Below are positions 42,121 through 52,335 of a stretch of DNA of 64,000 bases, one piece after another. The notes under the pieces were generated by a model that was not told where the DNA came from, ran no database searches, and was given only the letters and a program-made list of their open reading frames with translations. A program made the translations under genes and the position numbers. Source of the DNA: Bacillota bacterium (GTDB lineage: Bacteria; Bacillota; Clostridia; Lachnospirales; Lachnospiraceae); assembly GCA_902363515.1 (NCBI GenBank), contig CABJAN010000003.1, positions 124,001 through 188,000 of the forward strand, given 5' to 3'. Position 1 is the first letter of the stretch; every line of letters begins with the position of its first letter.

Positions 42121-42498
42121 ATGGACAAGTACATTTTTGATGAAAGCAACGGTTTATGGTATGAATTGCAGGGAGATTATTATATCCCTTGTCTGATACT
42201 TTCCGAAGAAGAAACACAGCCTATCGGTTTGTGGGGACAGCGCCACAAGCAGTATCTAAAGGAGCATAAGCAGTTCCTCTATACCACAATGCTGATTGAG
42301 GGTACACTAAACTCCTACCTTGCAGATATTGACAGACAGGCACAGGAGCGTTTGCTCCTGCTGACAAAGCAAATTGCAGAGCAGGAAAATGTGACCGAGA
42401 AACTGAAAGCAGATAATGCTATGCTGTGGGTACAGAAAATGAATGAAATTCAGTCCAGAGTTAGAGAAATCATTTACAGCGAGATTATCTACGCATAA
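42121..42498 (+). CDS. tnpV: TnpV-like transposon-encoded protein
   Basis: The 125-residue protein resembles TnpV of Tn4451-type mobilisable transposons: YELQGDYYIPCLILSEEE, then GLWGQRHKQYLKEHKQFLY and a helical end with QAQERLLLLTKQIAEQENV. Its biochemical role is unknown. GGAGG precedes ATG 42121; the open frame begins at 42061. It identifies the DNA around mef(A) as derived from a TnpX-type element, as does the recombinase fragment at the other edge. Confidence 0.85.
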   Translation: MDKYIFDESNGLWYELQGDYYIPCLILSEEETQPIGLWGQRHKQYLKEHKQFLYTTMLIEGTLNSYLADIDRQAQERLLLLTKQIAEQENVTEKLKADNAMLWVQKMNEIQSRVREIIYSEIIYA

Positions 42499-42570
42499 CA
42501 GAATGAGTGATTGGGGCGGTAAGCCAGCTTTTGGCTTACTGCCCTTGTCTGCTCATAAGCAAAATAAAGA

Positions 42571-42622
42571 AATACCGTCAATGGCAGTGCTTGCACTGTT
42601 CATCGAGACCATTGACGGTATT
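42571..42622 (+). terminator. nested hairpin after tnpV
   Basis: AATACCGTCAATGG pairs with CCATTGACGGTATT (14 bp), enclosing a second hairpin CAGTGC-tt-GCACTG. A T-rich stretch follows about 7 bases later. It probably ends tnpV transcription. Confidence 0.65.
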
Positions 42623-42667
42623 GCGTATTTTGCTATCGCTGTCCGTGGCTTTTTTCAATTTTAAACG

Positions 42668-42696
42668 TTGCTTAAAACAACTTATTGTGTTAAAAT
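42668..42696 (+). promoter_or_regulatory. mef(A) operon promoter
   Basis: TTGCTT and TAAAAT are separated by 17 bp, ending 40 bases before the leader peptide ATG. No better pair is seen in the leader. Confidence 0.65.
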
Positions 42697-42736
42697 ATAT
42701 GCTGATACAAATAAGAGTTTAGGAGGAACCGAAACT

Positions 42737-42763
42737 ATGACAGCCTCAATGCGTTTAAGATAA
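42737..42763 (+). CDS. mefAL: mef(A) leader peptide MTASMRLR
   Basis: AGGAGG (42721) is followed by ATG and eight codons, MTASMRLR, then TAA. The same peptide precedes mef genes in streptococcal Mega/Tn1207 elements. Macrolide-stalled ribosomes on it are thought to prevent the terminator just downstream from forming. Confidence 0.85.
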   Translation: MTASMRLR

Positions 42764-42786
42764 GCTGGCAATAAAAAAAGCAGAAT

Positions 42787-42810
42787 CTATCCCCGATGAT
42801 AGGCTTTTTT
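42787..42810 (+). terminator. mef(A) leader attenuator
   Basis: CTATC and GATAG form a short stem, extended by outer A-run/T-run pairing, followed by GCTTTTTT. It lies 24 bases after the leader peptide stop. Confidence 0.75.
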
Positions 42811-43029
42811 GTTGTGCTTATTTATACGATATTGAGCATTCATTAGTTACGGTGAGATATAAGTTATTTAACTATACCTTTATTTAACTATGTCTTTAAT
42901 ATGAATGTTTCCAAATTGTATGTATGCAGACCAAAAGCCACATTGTGGATTTTGGCCTGCATTTTTTATTGCCTAGAATGCTGTTCAAAATAGAAATTCA
43001 AGCAAAATAATATGCAGGAGATAATATAA

Positions 43030-44247
43030 ATGGAAAAATACAACAATTGGAAACTTAAGTTTTATACAATATGGGCAGGGCAGGCAGTATCATTAATCAC
43101 TAGTGCCATCCTGCAAATGGCGATCATTTTTTACCTTACAGAGAAAACAGGATCTGCGATAGTCTTGTCTATGGCTTCACTAGTAGGTTTTTTACCCTAT
43201 GCGGTCTTTGGACCAGCTATTGGTGTATTAGTGGATCGTCATGATAGGAAGAAGATAATGATTGGTGCTGATTTAATTATCGCAGCAGCTGGGGCAGTGC
43301 TTGCTATTGTTGCATTGTATATGGAGCTACCTATCTGGATGGTTATGGTAGTATTGTTTATCCGTAGCATTGGAACGGCTTTTCACACCCCGGCTCTCAA
43401 TGCGGTTACGCCACTTTTAGTACCAGAAGAACAGCTTACGAAATGTGCAGGCTATAGTCAGTCTTTGCAGTCTATAAGCTATATTGTTAGTCCGGCGGTT
43501 GCAGCACTCTTATACTCCGTTTGGGAACTAAATGCTATTATTGCCATCGATGTATTGGGTGCTGTGATTGCATCTATTACGGTAGCAATTGTACGTATTC
43601 CTAAGCTGGGTGATCAAGTGCAAAGTTTGAAACCAAATTTCATACGAGAAATGAAAGAAGGAATGGCTGTACTACGGCAAAATAAAGGATTATTTGCTTT
43701 ATTACTCGTTGGAACATTATATATGTTTGTTTATATGCCCATAAATGCTTTATATCCTTTAATCACTATGGAATATTTTAATGGTACACCGATGTATATT
43801 TCTATTACGGAGATTGCTTATGCCTCTGGTATGTTGATAGGGGGTCTATTATTAGGGTTATTTGGGAATTACCAAAAGCGAATCTTATTAATAACGGCAT
43901 CCATTTTTATGATGGGGATAAGCTTAACCATTTCAGGATTACTTCCCCAAAGTGGATTTTTCATATTTGTAGTCTGCTGTGCAATAATGGGGCTTTCGGT
44001 TCCGTTTTACAGCGGTGTGCAAACAGCTCTTTTTCAGGAGAAAATTAAGCCTGAATATTTAGGACGTGTATTTTCTTTAACTGGAAGTATCATGTCTCTT
44101 GCTATGCCAATTGGGTTAATTCTTTCTGGATTCTTTGCTGATAGAATCGGTGTAAATCATTGGTTTTTACTATCAGGTATTTTAATTATTTGCATTGCAA
44201 TAGTTTGCCCAATGATAACTGAGATTAGAAAATTTGATTTAAAATAA
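43030..44247 (+). CDS. mef(A): macrolide efflux MFS transporter Mef(A)
   Basis: The 405-residue major facilitator protein matches Mef(A)/Mef(E) closely along its length: MEKYNNWKLKFYTIWAGQAV, then FGPAIGVLVDRHDRKKIMIG (MFS motif A), and SGFFADRIGVNHWF near the end. It exports 14- and 15-membered macrolides and works with Msr(D). From memory of the reference there are scattered substitutions (such as IVLSMASLVG and EMKEGMAV), so it may be a named variant such as mef(E)- or mef(H)-like; an alignment is needed to choose. It follows a long attenuated leader and precedes msr(D). Confidence 0.93.
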   Translation: MEKYNNWKLKFYTIWAGQAVSLITSAILQMAIIFYLTEKTGSAIVLSMASLVGFLPYAVFGPAIGVLVDRHDRKKIMIGADLIIAAAGAVLAIVALYMELPIWMVMVVLFIRSIGTAFHTPALNAVTPLLVPEEQLTKCAGYSQSLQSISYIVSPAVAALLYSVWELNAIIAIDVLGAVIASITVAIVRIPKLGDQVQSLKPNFIREMKEGMAVLRQNKGLFALLLVGTLYMFVYMPINALYPLITMEYFNGTPMYISITEIAYASGMLIGGLLLGLFGNYQKRILLITASIFMMGISLTISGLLPQSGFFIFVVCCAIMGLSVPFYSGVQTALFQEKIKPEYLGRVFSLTGSIMSLAMPIGLILSGFFADRIGVNHWFLLSGILIICIAIVCPMITEIRKFDLK

Positions 44248-44267
44248 ACAATATTGGAGGGATATTT

Positions 44268-44288
44268 ATGTATCTTATTTTCATGTAA
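44268..44288 (+). CDS. msrDL: msr(D) leader peptide MYLIFM
   Basis: GGAGG at 44256 precedes ATG-TAT-CTT-ATT-TTC-ATG-TAA, encoding MYLIFM. This is the known macrolide-sensing leader of msr(D), on which an erythromycin-bound ribosome stalls. A longer frame from 44254 would run through it into msr(D), but the ribosome site and the known leader argue for separate genes. Confidence 0.9.
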   Translation: MYLIFM

Positions 44289-44304
44289 TTCTTCCTGCTT
44301 AAAT

Positions 44305-44322
44305 CGCAGGGTTTTCCCTGCG
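44305..44322 (+). terminator. msr(D) attenuator hairpin
   Basis: CGCAGGG-tttt-CCCTGCG lies between the leader peptide and msr(D). The T-run is weak, so it may act with a Rho-type step; its position is conserved in mef-msr leaders. Confidence 0.65.
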
Positions 44323-44367
44323 TACAAGCAAATGAAAACATGCGATTATAGACAGGAGGAAAATGTT

Positions 44368-45831
44368 ATGGAATTGATATTAAAAGCAAAAGACATTCGT
44401 GTGGAATTTAAAGGACGCGATGTTTTAGATATAGATAATTTAGAAGTATATGATTATGACCGTATTGGTTTAGTAGGAGCAAATGGTGCAGGAAAAAGCA
44501 CTTTATTCAAGGTGCTTTTAGGCGAATTAACTCCTCTAGGATGTAAAATGAATCGTCTGGGTGAACTTGCCTATATCCCTCAGTTGGACGAAGTAACCTT
44601 GCAGGAGGAAAAAGATTTTGCACTTGTAGGCAAGCTTGGTGTTAAGCAATTAGATATACAAACCTTGAGCGGCGGTGAAGAAACAAGGCTTAAAATAGCA
44701 CAAGCTTTATCGGCACAGGTTCATGGTATTTTAGCGGATGAACCTACGAGTCATTTAGACCGTGAAGGAATTGATTTTCTAGTCGGACAGCTAAAATATT
44801 TTACAGGTGCACTGTTAGTTATTAGCCATGACCGCTATTTTCTTGATGAGGTAGTAGATAAAATATGGGAACTGAAAGATGGCAAAATCACTGAGTATTG
44901 GGGAAACTATTCTGATTATCTTCGTCAGAAAGAGGAAGAACGCAAGAACCAGGTTGCAGAATACGAGCAATTTGTTACCGAACGTGCCCGATTGGAAAGG
45001 GCTGCGGAGGAAAAGCGAAAACAGGCTCGTAAAATAGAACAGAAGGCAAAAGGTGCTTCAAAGAAAAAAAGTACGGAACGTGGAGGGCGTTTGGCTCATC
45101 AGAAATCAATGGGAAGTAAGGAAAAAAAGATGCATAATGCCGCTAAATCTCTAGAGCATCGGATTGCGGCCTTAGGAAATGTAGAAGCTCCGGAAGACAT
45201 TCGCAGAATTCGTTTCAGGCAAAGTAAAGCATTGGAGCTCCATAATCCATATCCTATTGTCGGTACGGATATTACTAAAATATTTGGAGATAAGGTATTG
45301 TTTGAAGATGCATCTTTTCAAATTCCGCTTGGAGCAAAAGTGGCTCTAACTGGTGGGAATGGAACAGGAAAAACAACTTTAATCCAAATGATCTTAAACT
45401 ATGAAGATGGAATTTCTATTTCACCTAAGGCAAAAATAGGATACTTTGCACAAAATGGTTACAAGTACAACAGTAATCAGAAAGTCCTGGAGTTTATGAA
45501 GGAGGATTGTGATTACAATGTTTCAGAAATTCGTTCCGTGCTTGCATCCATGGGGTTTAAACAGAACGATATTGGAAAAAGCTTATCTATTTTAAGCGGT
45601 GGTGAAATTATGAAATTATTGCTAGCTAAAATGCTTATGGGTAGATATAACATCCTACTAATGGATGAACCGAGCAACTTCCTTGACATACCAAGCCTGG
45701 AGGCCTTGGAAATACTAATGAAGGAATATGCAGGAACGATCATGTTTATCACCCATGACAAACGGTTACTTGAAAATGTGGCTGATGTAATTTATGAAAT
45801 TAAAGATAAGAAATTAAACTTAGTCCGATAA
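44368..45831 (+). CDS. msr(D): ABC-F ribosomal protection protein Msr(D)
   Basis: The 487-residue ABC-F ATPase frees ribosomes from macrolides and streptogramin B. It has two ATPase domains: first Walker [15 protein letters not shown] with signature [15 protein letters not shown], second [13 protein letters not shown] with [15 protein letters not shown]. The Lys/Glu-rich interdomain linker is at about 195-270. It starts [21 protein letters not shown], as in Msr(D)/Mel. ATG 44368 has AGGAGG upstream; the frame open from 44254 is not the start. It forms the resistance operon with mef(A). Confidence 0.94.
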   Translation: MELILKAKDIRVEFKGRDVLDIDNLEVYDYDRIGLVGANGAGKSTLFKVLLGELTPLGCKMNRLGELAYIPQLDEVTLQEEKDFALVGKLGVKQLDIQTLSGGEETRLKIAQALSAQVHGILADEPTSHLDREGIDFLVGQLKYFTGALLVISHDRYFLDEVVDKIWELKDGKITEYWGNYSDYLRQKEEERKNQVAEYEQFVTERARLERAAEEKRKQARKIEQKAKGASKKKSTERGGRLAHQKSMGSKEKKMHNAAKSLEHRIAALGNVEAPEDIRRIRFRQSKALELHNPYPIVGTDITKIFGDKVLFEDASFQIPLGAKVALTGGNGTGKTTLIQMILNYEDGISISPKAKIGYFAQNGYKYNSNQKVLEFMKEDCDYNVSEIRSVLASMGFKQNDIGKSLSILSGGEIMKLLLAKMLMGRYNILLMDEPSNFLDIPSLEALEILMKEYAGTIMFITHDKRLLENVADVIYEIKDKKLNLVR

Positions 45832-45934
45832 TTATTTTACTTTTCGTATTTGACAGATCGTAAGTAGGCCGTGAAAGAGGTTATTGATTTTAACTAAACG
45901 TTAAGTAGGTTAGACCTCTAATCAGAAAAAATAA

Positions 45935-45968
45935 GGCCTTCAAGATGAATTTTGAAGGCCCCCTTTCC
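45935..45968 (+). terminator. terminator of mef(A)-msr(D)
   Basis: GGCCTTCAA and TTGAAGGCC form a perfect 9-bp stem with an 8-base loop, followed by CCCTTTCC, about 105 bases past msr(D). Confidence 0.75.
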
Positions 45969-46061
45969 ATAGAAATATACGTAAAGCATAAGGAACACAT
46001 GGCAAAAAAGGCGTTTCTCAGCATGGGATATAGCTTTTGATATTGAAAGGAGTGATTCAGT

Positions 46062-46915
46062 ATGATAGATAATATTATTCAATCAGTGACAGAAAAATTA
46101 TCCTCTTTGCCTTATATAGAAGGCATCGTATTAGGGGGTTCCCGTGCAAGAGGCACCCATACAGAGGATTCTGATATAGATATCGGAATCTATTACAAAT
46201 CAGAATCATTTGACATTACAGCGATTAATCAAATTGCTACAGAGTTGGATGATGAGAATAGAAATAACCTGGTTGTACCTCCCGGAGCGTGGGGTGATTG
46301 GATTAATGGCGGCGGATGGTTAGTTATAAATGGGTATCATGTTGACTTGATTTTACGTGATATAAAACGGGTGGAACAAATAATCAAAGATACGGAGCAA
46401 GGAATTGTTACTGCCAATTATCAGACTGGGCATCCCCATGGTTATATAAGTGCTATGTATCGTGGAGAATTGGCGATCAGCAAGATACAATATGCTAAAA
46501 ATGAAAGCTTATGCGAATTAAAAAATCAGGCGGAAATTTACCCTGGTGCTCTAAAGAAGAGCTTGATAAACTTTTTTTATTTGAAGCAGAGTTCTCTTTA
46601 ATGTTTGTAAAAGCAAATGCGGGAGCAGAGGATAAATATTATATTGCAGGCCATGTTTTTCGTATTATTTCATGCTTAAATCAAGTACTATTTGCATGCA
46701 ATAATGCTTATTGCATTAACGAAAAGAAAGCTATAAAACTGCTTGAAACTTTTGAATATAAACCTGAAAAATATGCCGAAAGGGTTAATCATATTTTTGA
46801 AGTACTCAGTCTTTCACTTTTTGAATGCTACGATATGACCGAGAAGCTTTATAAAGAAGTGAAAAAAATTGCAACGGAGATAAATAACTTTTTAAACGAG
46901 GGGGAATTCAGATGA
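46062..46915 (+). pseudogene. nucleotidyltransferase gene with a frameshift
   Basis: The first frame (46062-46601) encodes a nucleotidyltransferase domain with the catalytic signature GGSRARGTHTEDSDIDIGIYY (Gly-Ser-x9-Asp-x-Asp) and a third acid in VDLILRD. The second frame (to 46915) continues with the helical C-terminal domain (DKLFLFEAEFSLMFVKANAG and IISCLNQVLFACNN). The frames join naturally near 46551-46556 (CTAAAGAAGAG) if one base is restored, giving about 284 residues. The fold is that of antibiotic (ANT/Lnu-like) and toxin-antitoxin nucleotidyltransferases; the substrate is not known. The neighbours are resistance genes. The catalytic domain alone could still be made. Confidence 0.8.
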
Positions 46916-47652
46916 AAGAAAACAAATATGATGATAATATATTTTTTCAAAAATACAGTCAAATGAGTCGCTCACAGCAGGGACTAGCCGGTGCAGGAGA
47001 ATGGGAAACATTGAGAAAGCTGCTGCCGGATTTTAAAGATAAGCGTGTGCTTGATTTAGGATGCGGCTATGGATGGCACTGTATTTATGCGATGGAACAC
47101 GGAGCGTCTTCTGTTGTAGGTGTTGATATTTCTCATAAAATGCTCGAGGTAGCCAAAGAAAAAACACATTTTCCACAGGTTGAATATAAATGCTGTGCTA
47201 TAGAAGATGTGGAATTCCCAGAGGAGAGTTTTGATGTAATATTAAGTTCACTTGCGTTTCACTATGTAGCAGATTATGAGATTTTAGTAAAAAAGATATA
47301 TAGAATACTGAAGTCTGGTGGTAAGCTAGTTTTTACGGTTGAACATCCTGTTTTTACTGCCTATGGAACACAAGACTGGCATTATAACGAAAAAGGAAAA
47401 ATACTGCATTTTCCGGTGGATAATTATTATTATGAGGGCAAACGGACAGCTGTGTTTTTGGGAGAAAAGGTTACAAAATATCATAGAACACTGACCACAT
47501 ATCTAAATACACTGCTTTCAAATGGTTTTATAATAAATCATATTGTGGAGCCGCAGCCGCCGGAAAACATGATGGATATTCCGGGGATGCAGGATGAAAT
47601 GCGCCGTCCCATGATGCTGATTGTATCGGCGAACAAAAAAGTGGATAGATAG
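46912..47652 (+). CDS. class I SAM-dependent methyltransferase
   Basis: The 246-residue protein has methyltransferase motif I VLDLGCGYGWHCIYA, acidic motif II in VVGVDISHKML, and IILSSLAFHYV-like VILSSLAFHYVADYE. It ends its core with ILKSGGKLVFTVEHP. It overlaps the frameshifted nucleotidyltransferase gene by four bases (ATGA) and has GGGGG upstream. The pairing in a resistance island suggests drug or tRNA/rRNA modification, but the substrate is not readable. Confidence 0.88.
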   Translation: MKENKYDDNIFFQKYSQMSRSQQGLAGAGEWETLRKLLPDFKDKRVLDLGCGYGWHCIYAMEHGASSVVGVDISHKMLEVAKEKTHFPQVEYKCCAIEDVEFPEESFDVILSSLAFHYVADYEILVKKIYRILKSGGKLVFTVEHPVFTAYGTQDWHYNEKGKILHFPVDNYYYEGKRTAVFLGEKVTKYHRTLTTYLNTLLSNGFIINHIVEPQPPENMMDIPGMQDEMRRPMMLIVSANKKVDR

Positions 47653-47689
47653 AACTAAAACACCTATAAGGTATAAATGGAGGTAATTT

Positions 47690-48640
<951 letters not shown>

Positions 48641-48663
48641 TTATGTATTCTTGCAATTTAAAA

Positions 48664-48683
48664 AGGACGATGTTTATCGTCCT
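48664..48683. other. hairpin upstream of the recombinase fragment
   Basis: AGGACGAT-gttt-ATCGTCCT is a perfect 8-bp stem in the 5' leader of the recombinase fragment. It could be a regulatory or recombinase-related site; nothing else is seen between 48623 and the terminator at 48764. Confidence 0.5.
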
Positions 48684-48763
48684 GTTAAAGTATAGCCCTC
48701 TGGTACAAATTTTACTATACTTATTGTCGTTTCAAAAACATATGTCCAAACTACTTTCTTACT

Positions 48764-48801
48764 AAAAAAAAGCCTAGAAGAGACATTTTCTCTTCTAAGC
48801 C
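48764..48801 (-). terminator. terminator of the conjugation operon
   Basis: On the minus strand GGCTTAGAAGAGA and TCTCTTCTAGGC form a 12-13 bp stem followed by eight T. It lies about 80 bases past the last transfer-operon gene and separates it from the resistance insert. Confidence 0.9.
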
Positions 48802-48878
48802 TTATTACTTTATCACAGAATACTTTTTGCTTTCATTTTTCCTCATGGTCATGAGGCTTTTTTTGTTTAAATCGTGTC

Positions 48879-49169
48879 TTATGAATCATCCGACTTCTCC
48901 TCACGTGCTATTTGAATTGTTTCTAATGCTTTCTGAATTCGTTCCTTTGCATAAGGAGGTCTTAAATTCAATGATAACCGTCCCTTTTGGATTATATAGG
49001 TTTCACTTCCTTCTTTTGTTGAGTTGCTTAGATAGCAGCATTCCGGATATCTCTCTGCAAAATTCTTTAGTCGTTTCTGTAATCCCTGATTAAATGTATA
49101 GACACTATAATATCGATCTTCTTCATTTGTCAGGATAATCGTTTCTTTTTCATACTTTGACAATTTCAT
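48879..49169 (-). CDS. conserved ICE protein of unknown function, last gene of operon
   Basis: The 96-residue soluble protein has no domain I can name: MKLSKYEKETIILTNEEDRY, a central RLKNFAERYPECCYLS and a C-terminal helix. It starts 5 bases after the YodL gene stop. Proteins of this size and sequence style sit at this position in Tn1549-like elements. Confidence 0.65.
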   Translation of the reverse strand: MKLSKYEKETIILTNEEDRYYSVYTFNQGLQKRLKNFAERYPECCYLSNSTKEGSETYIIQKGRLSLNLRPPYAKERIQKALETIQIAREEKSDDS

Positions 49170-49174
49170 AGCAT

Positions 49175-50050
49175 TTAGTCTCTCCTCCTTTCCATCTCCT
49201 GCTCCAAATATCTCGGTACCGGTTTTCCAGATTTCACAGCGATTGCAATCTGTTTTTCCCGTAATCTCTTGATTACTGACTCTCTTTTCTTTGGTTTCTT
49301 TTTTGAGGATTGGTATAGCTTCTGTGCCGGCTTTCTTTCCACACTTTTCTCTTCTGCATTTTTTAGATTATTTACCTGGCCATCCACCATATTATAGTTT
49401 TCTTCTGTTCCGGATTCCCAGCTTCTCTCATAAGTCCCATTCTCAAAAAATTTCTGATAATGTTCCAGCCTTTCTTTATATTTTTGATATTCCTGTTCCC
49501 TTTGTTCCGGTGTTTTCATAAGCTCATGGAGTTTCTGTTTGGTTTTTTCATCAAATCCATTCTTACATTCCTCCATGATCATCTTCCCATAACTATCTAG
49601 GATGATATAGGCAACCTGCCTGTGATATTCCTGATGCTCCATGAGATAAAACTGTTTTCCATCAATGATGATATCATCCGTAGCCATCCAGTTTCCCGGC
49701 TTTCCACTAATGCGGTAATTTTCCGTATCCAATGTGACCAATGTACCTGATGGGTTTAAACGGATGAACCCTGATAAAAGCTGTGGATAATCTTCATTGA
49801 CATAATAACAATGGATTTCCCCATTCTGATTCAGTACAAGCACATCACTGACTTCACAGGACTCTTTCATGCGTTTCCATAAAGCAATTGCACTCTCCCC
49901 CGCCAATAATGGCCTGATATCCATCTGCCGGTAATATTCAATCCTTATCGCAAGTTTCCTGCTTACCGCTTCCTGATAGGAAAGGTGCCAAAGGTCTCTC
50001 CCTTCCGAGTGACGGTCTACTCGGTAAACTGCAAATTGATCATTCTTCAT
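49175..50050 (-). CDS. YodL-domain ICE protein
   Basis: The 291-residue protein begins with a YodL-like domain (FAVYRVDRHSEGRDLWHLSY), with an internal DVLVLNQNGEIHCYYVNEDY segment also found in the ArdC-like protein upstream. A basic, coiled C-terminus ends in a Lys/Arg-rich tail. The function is unknown; the domain is common in ICE transfer operons. ATG 50050 with GGAGG upstream is preferred to 50059. It overlaps the preceding gene by 11 bases. Confidence 0.78.
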   Translation of the reverse strand: MKNDQFAVYRVDRHSEGRDLWHLSYQEAVSRKLAIRIEYYRQMDIRPLLAGESAIALWKRMKESCEVSDVLVLNQNGEIHCYYVNEDYPQLLSGFIRLNPSGTLVTLDTENYRISGKPGNWMATDDIIIDGKQFYLMEHQEYHRQVAYIILDSYGKMIMEECKNGFDEKTKQKLHELMKTPEQREQEYQKYKERLEHYQKFFENGTYERSWESGTEENYNMVDGQVNNLKNAEEKSVERKPAQKLYQSSKKKPKKRESVIKRLREKQIAIAVKSGKPVPRYLEQEMERRRD

Positions 50051-50300
50051 AAGCATCATCCTCCAGGTTATTCAGATAACGATTTAGATCCAGGGAATAA
50101 TAATATTTATCTTCGATCATCTGTAACTTACTGATCGCAGATGCAATCGTTTCCAGCAGATCGTCTTCCAACGGATCTTCTTTCGTTTCTTCCAATGCCT
50201 CTAAAGTGTCTTTCAAAATATCTATCGTATCCTTTCTTGTGTTTTCCTGGAAAAGAGCCACAACCGCCAATTCATCTTCTTCAAATGTTACTTTACTCAT
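50040..50300 (-). CDS. transposon-transfer-assisting (TTRAP) family protein
   Basis: The 86-residue acidic helical protein resembles the transposon-transfer-assisting family: VTFEEDELAVVALFQENTRK then DLLETIASAISKLQMIEDKYY. It is common in Clostridia ICE operons and its mechanism is not known. It overlaps the ArdC-like gene stop by 4 bases and the YodL gene start by 11. Confidence 0.75.
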   Translation of the reverse strand: MSKVTFEEDELAVVALFQENTRKDTIDILKDTLEALEETKEDPLEDDLLETIASAISKLQMIEDKYYYSLDLNRYLNNLEDDAYEE

Positions 50301-52246
50301 AAGCTCATATCCTCCCTTCTTTTTTGAGATTTGGTTTTCTGTATCTCTCCTTTTTCTTCTTTTGGTCTGGTTTTCTCTACATTCAGAGGCTTTTTGTCGA
50401 TATATTGTTCTACACGTTTCAGGGCTTCCTGCACCAACTTGTTCTCCCTGTAAAATGGTATGGAATCTAAGATTTCTCTTTGTGATCTTCCGGCAACCAT
50501 CAGATCCATCATTCCGTCATAATCACTCCCTTCCTGCAGGTTAAAACCAACAGATTTGAGCCCATTCATTCGTTCTGCAGGTATCTTCTCATACGCTTCT
50601 AAAGCTTCCGGCAAAGTAAGATCATGATGAACTTCTCCTAATATCGGAAACTCTGAACACTCTGCCGCATAGAAGCTGATACAACTCGTTTGCTCTAAGA
50701 TATCCTTTTTCTGAATGTCATTTTCCATTCCGAGTATCTTTTTTCTCTCTTCTACAAAATCCGGAAGTTCCTGGAATCCAAAGCGATCCACAAAATATGC
50801 TTTCATATCCCCATTCTGATTCATGATCACAACATCACTGACAGACAGGGAGTGTGCCTTATAATCAGCCGGTGGATCATCATTAAAAATACTGTAAATC
50901 GCATTCATATCTTCATTTGGCAGATACAGGCTGGAATAAACACATCGATACTGATCCGCAGTTATCGTGATCCCTTTTTCCTGCAGGTCTTCCATTCCCA
51001 CAAATAATTGATCTCTTCCAGATCCATTTTTATCCAAATGATAGATTGAGAGCCTGCATTCTTTCCTTGTAAACATCATTTCTTCAAAACTCTGTTCAAA
51101 CCGTTCCGGATATATCACTCGCTCTACACGTTCTTTCTGGATCGGATCTCCTTTTTCTATGATTGCTTCTACCCATCGTTCCACTTCATTCCAGGATTTT
51201 GCAAATAAATGTCCCTGCATCCTATGAGTGCCGTCTGGAATAAACTGCAGATGTTGGGAATTGCTTTCTTCTTTTGCAAAACGGTATCCGGCAGCTTCTA
51301 CTGCAGCAAGTAATTTCTCTTGTTTCTGTTCCAGCATCATTTCTATTTTTTCTGTCAGCTCATCGATCATTTCTCCGGCCGTCTTACGGATCACATTCAT
51401 AGATGCTTTCAATTCTCTCATTTCTTTTCCACTGCTCCAACCTGCAATATACGGAAAACTGTATTCTGACGTATCCAGTTCAAAGGCAGAGCACACACAA
51501 TACGCGACTGACTCTGCTTCCACTTCTTTTGTCAGCCGGTCCTTCTCGATGCCCTGGCTTTCCATGATCTCCTTATCATGTAACCTTGCATGTGCGGTTT
51601 CATGGATCGCTGTTTTTAAGGTCTGGCTCTGGCTCATTTCTTTTTTGATCACGATCTCTTTATCCAGGTTGTGATAATAACCGTTTGCAGATCCTTCGAT
51701 CGCATCGAATCGTATCGGCACTGGTGAGATTTCCCGGATTGCTTGCAGGAATAAGTCAAAATCTTCTACTGCCGCTGTCAGGATTTCCGGAGCAAGTGTC
51801 TGAATCGGCTCTCCTGTGGTCTGTTCAATATCAAATACTGTAATCGCCTTGAAACACGGAAGTGTGACCTCTACCTCTTCCGTCTTTGGTTTTCCATCCG
51901 GACCGATGACTGGTTTCTGATCATGATCCAATACTGCCTGCTCCTTTTTTCTTTTGATTGGCGCCGGTGCGATAATGGTGATTCCCTTCTCCCCTTTTTT
52001 TACCTGTCTGCCCATAGACTGCCAGTTCCGATATCCCGTTACTAAGGTGGCATCCGGTCTTTGCATGGCGATCAACAGCGTATTATTAAAAGAATAATTA
52101 TGGAATTTTGACATTGTTTTCAAATATTCCTGATACCGTTCACTGGTAAATAATTCTGCGACTCCTGTTTCCAGATTTTGCATGATACTGTCCATATCTT
52201 TCCCCTGTATGGGAAGTAATTTGGTTTTTGTCAATTCTTCGCTCAT
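50297..52246 (-). CDS. ArdC-like antirestriction/metallopeptidase protein with YodL domain
   Basis: The 649-residue protein has an N-terminal ArdC-like ssDNA-binding domain (FHNYSFNNTLLIAMQRPDAT, GYRNWQSMGRQVKKGEKGI). A zincin-like domain follows with HETAHARLHD at about residue 225 and a downstream Glu in VEAESVAY. The C-terminal half has a YodL-like stretch (CRLSIYHLDKNGSGRDQLFVG) and DVVIMNQNGDMKAYFVDRFG. ArdC-type proteins protect incoming ssDNA or inactivate host restriction. It lies after a terminator-like hairpin, so it may be expressed separately from upstream transfer genes. Confidence 0.87.
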   Translation of the reverse strand: MSEELTKTKLLPIQGKDMDSIMQNLETGVAELFTSERYQEYLKTMSKFHNYSFNNTLLIAMQRPDATLVTGYRNWQSMGRQVKKGEKGITIIAPAPIKRKKEQAVLDHDQKPVIGPDGKPKTEEVEVTLPCFKAITVFDIEQTTGEPIQTLAPEILTAAVEDFDLFLQAIREISPVPIRFDAIEGSANGYYHNLDKEIVIKKEMSQSQTLKTAIHETAHARLHDKEIMESQGIEKDRLTKEVEAESVAYCVCSAFELDTSEYSFPYIAGWSSGKEMRELKASMNVIRKTAGEMIDELTEKIEMMLEQKQEKLLAAVEAAGYRFAKEESNSQHLQFIPDGTHRMQGHLFAKSWNEVERWVEAIIEKGDPIQKERVERVIYPERFEQSFEEMMFTRKECRLSIYHLDKNGSGRDQLFVGMEDLQEKGITITADQYRCVYSSLYLPNEDMNAIYSIFNDDPPADYKAHSLSVSDVVIMNQNGDMKAYFVDRFGFQELPDFVEERKKILGMENDIQKKDILEQTSCISFYAAECSEFPILGEVHHDLTLPEALEAYEKIPAERMNGLKSVGFNLQEGSDYDGMMDLMVAGRSQREILDSIPFYRENKLVQEALKRVEQYIDKKPLNVEKTRPKEEKGEIQKTKSQKRREDMSL

Positions 52247-52265
52247 TCATTTCCTCTCTTTCTCT

Positions 52266-52304
52266 TTAAAAAAATCCCCCATACAGCCGTGTGTATGAGG
52301 GATT
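52266..52304 (-). terminator. intra-operon terminator
   Basis: On the minus strand AATCCCTCATACA and TGTATGGGGGATT form a 13-bp stem with one mismatch, followed by TTTTTTTAAAG. It lies between the DUF5688 and ArdC-like genes and could reduce readthrough. Confidence 0.8.
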
Positions 52305-52335
52305 CCCATCTTATTGTTATACGGACTCTACACTT

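Larger units (their letters stand above)
42499..43029 (+). other. regulatory leader region of mef(A)
   Basis: About 530 bases without a long gene: a hairpin after tnpV, a promoter, an 8-residue leader peptide, an intrinsic terminator, then a long untranslated stretch to the mef(A) ATG. This matches the attenuated leader known for macrolide-inducible mef-msr operons. Confidence 0.7.

Noticed and set aside
41981..42217. Minus-strand 78-codon frame near tnpV
   Set aside because: Antisense to the tnpV start and leader; low-complexity hydrophobic translation with no family.
44254..44367. Longer N-terminus for Msr(D)
   Set aside because: It runs through the MYLIFM leader and attenuator; the ATG at 44368 has its own ribosome site and matches the family start.
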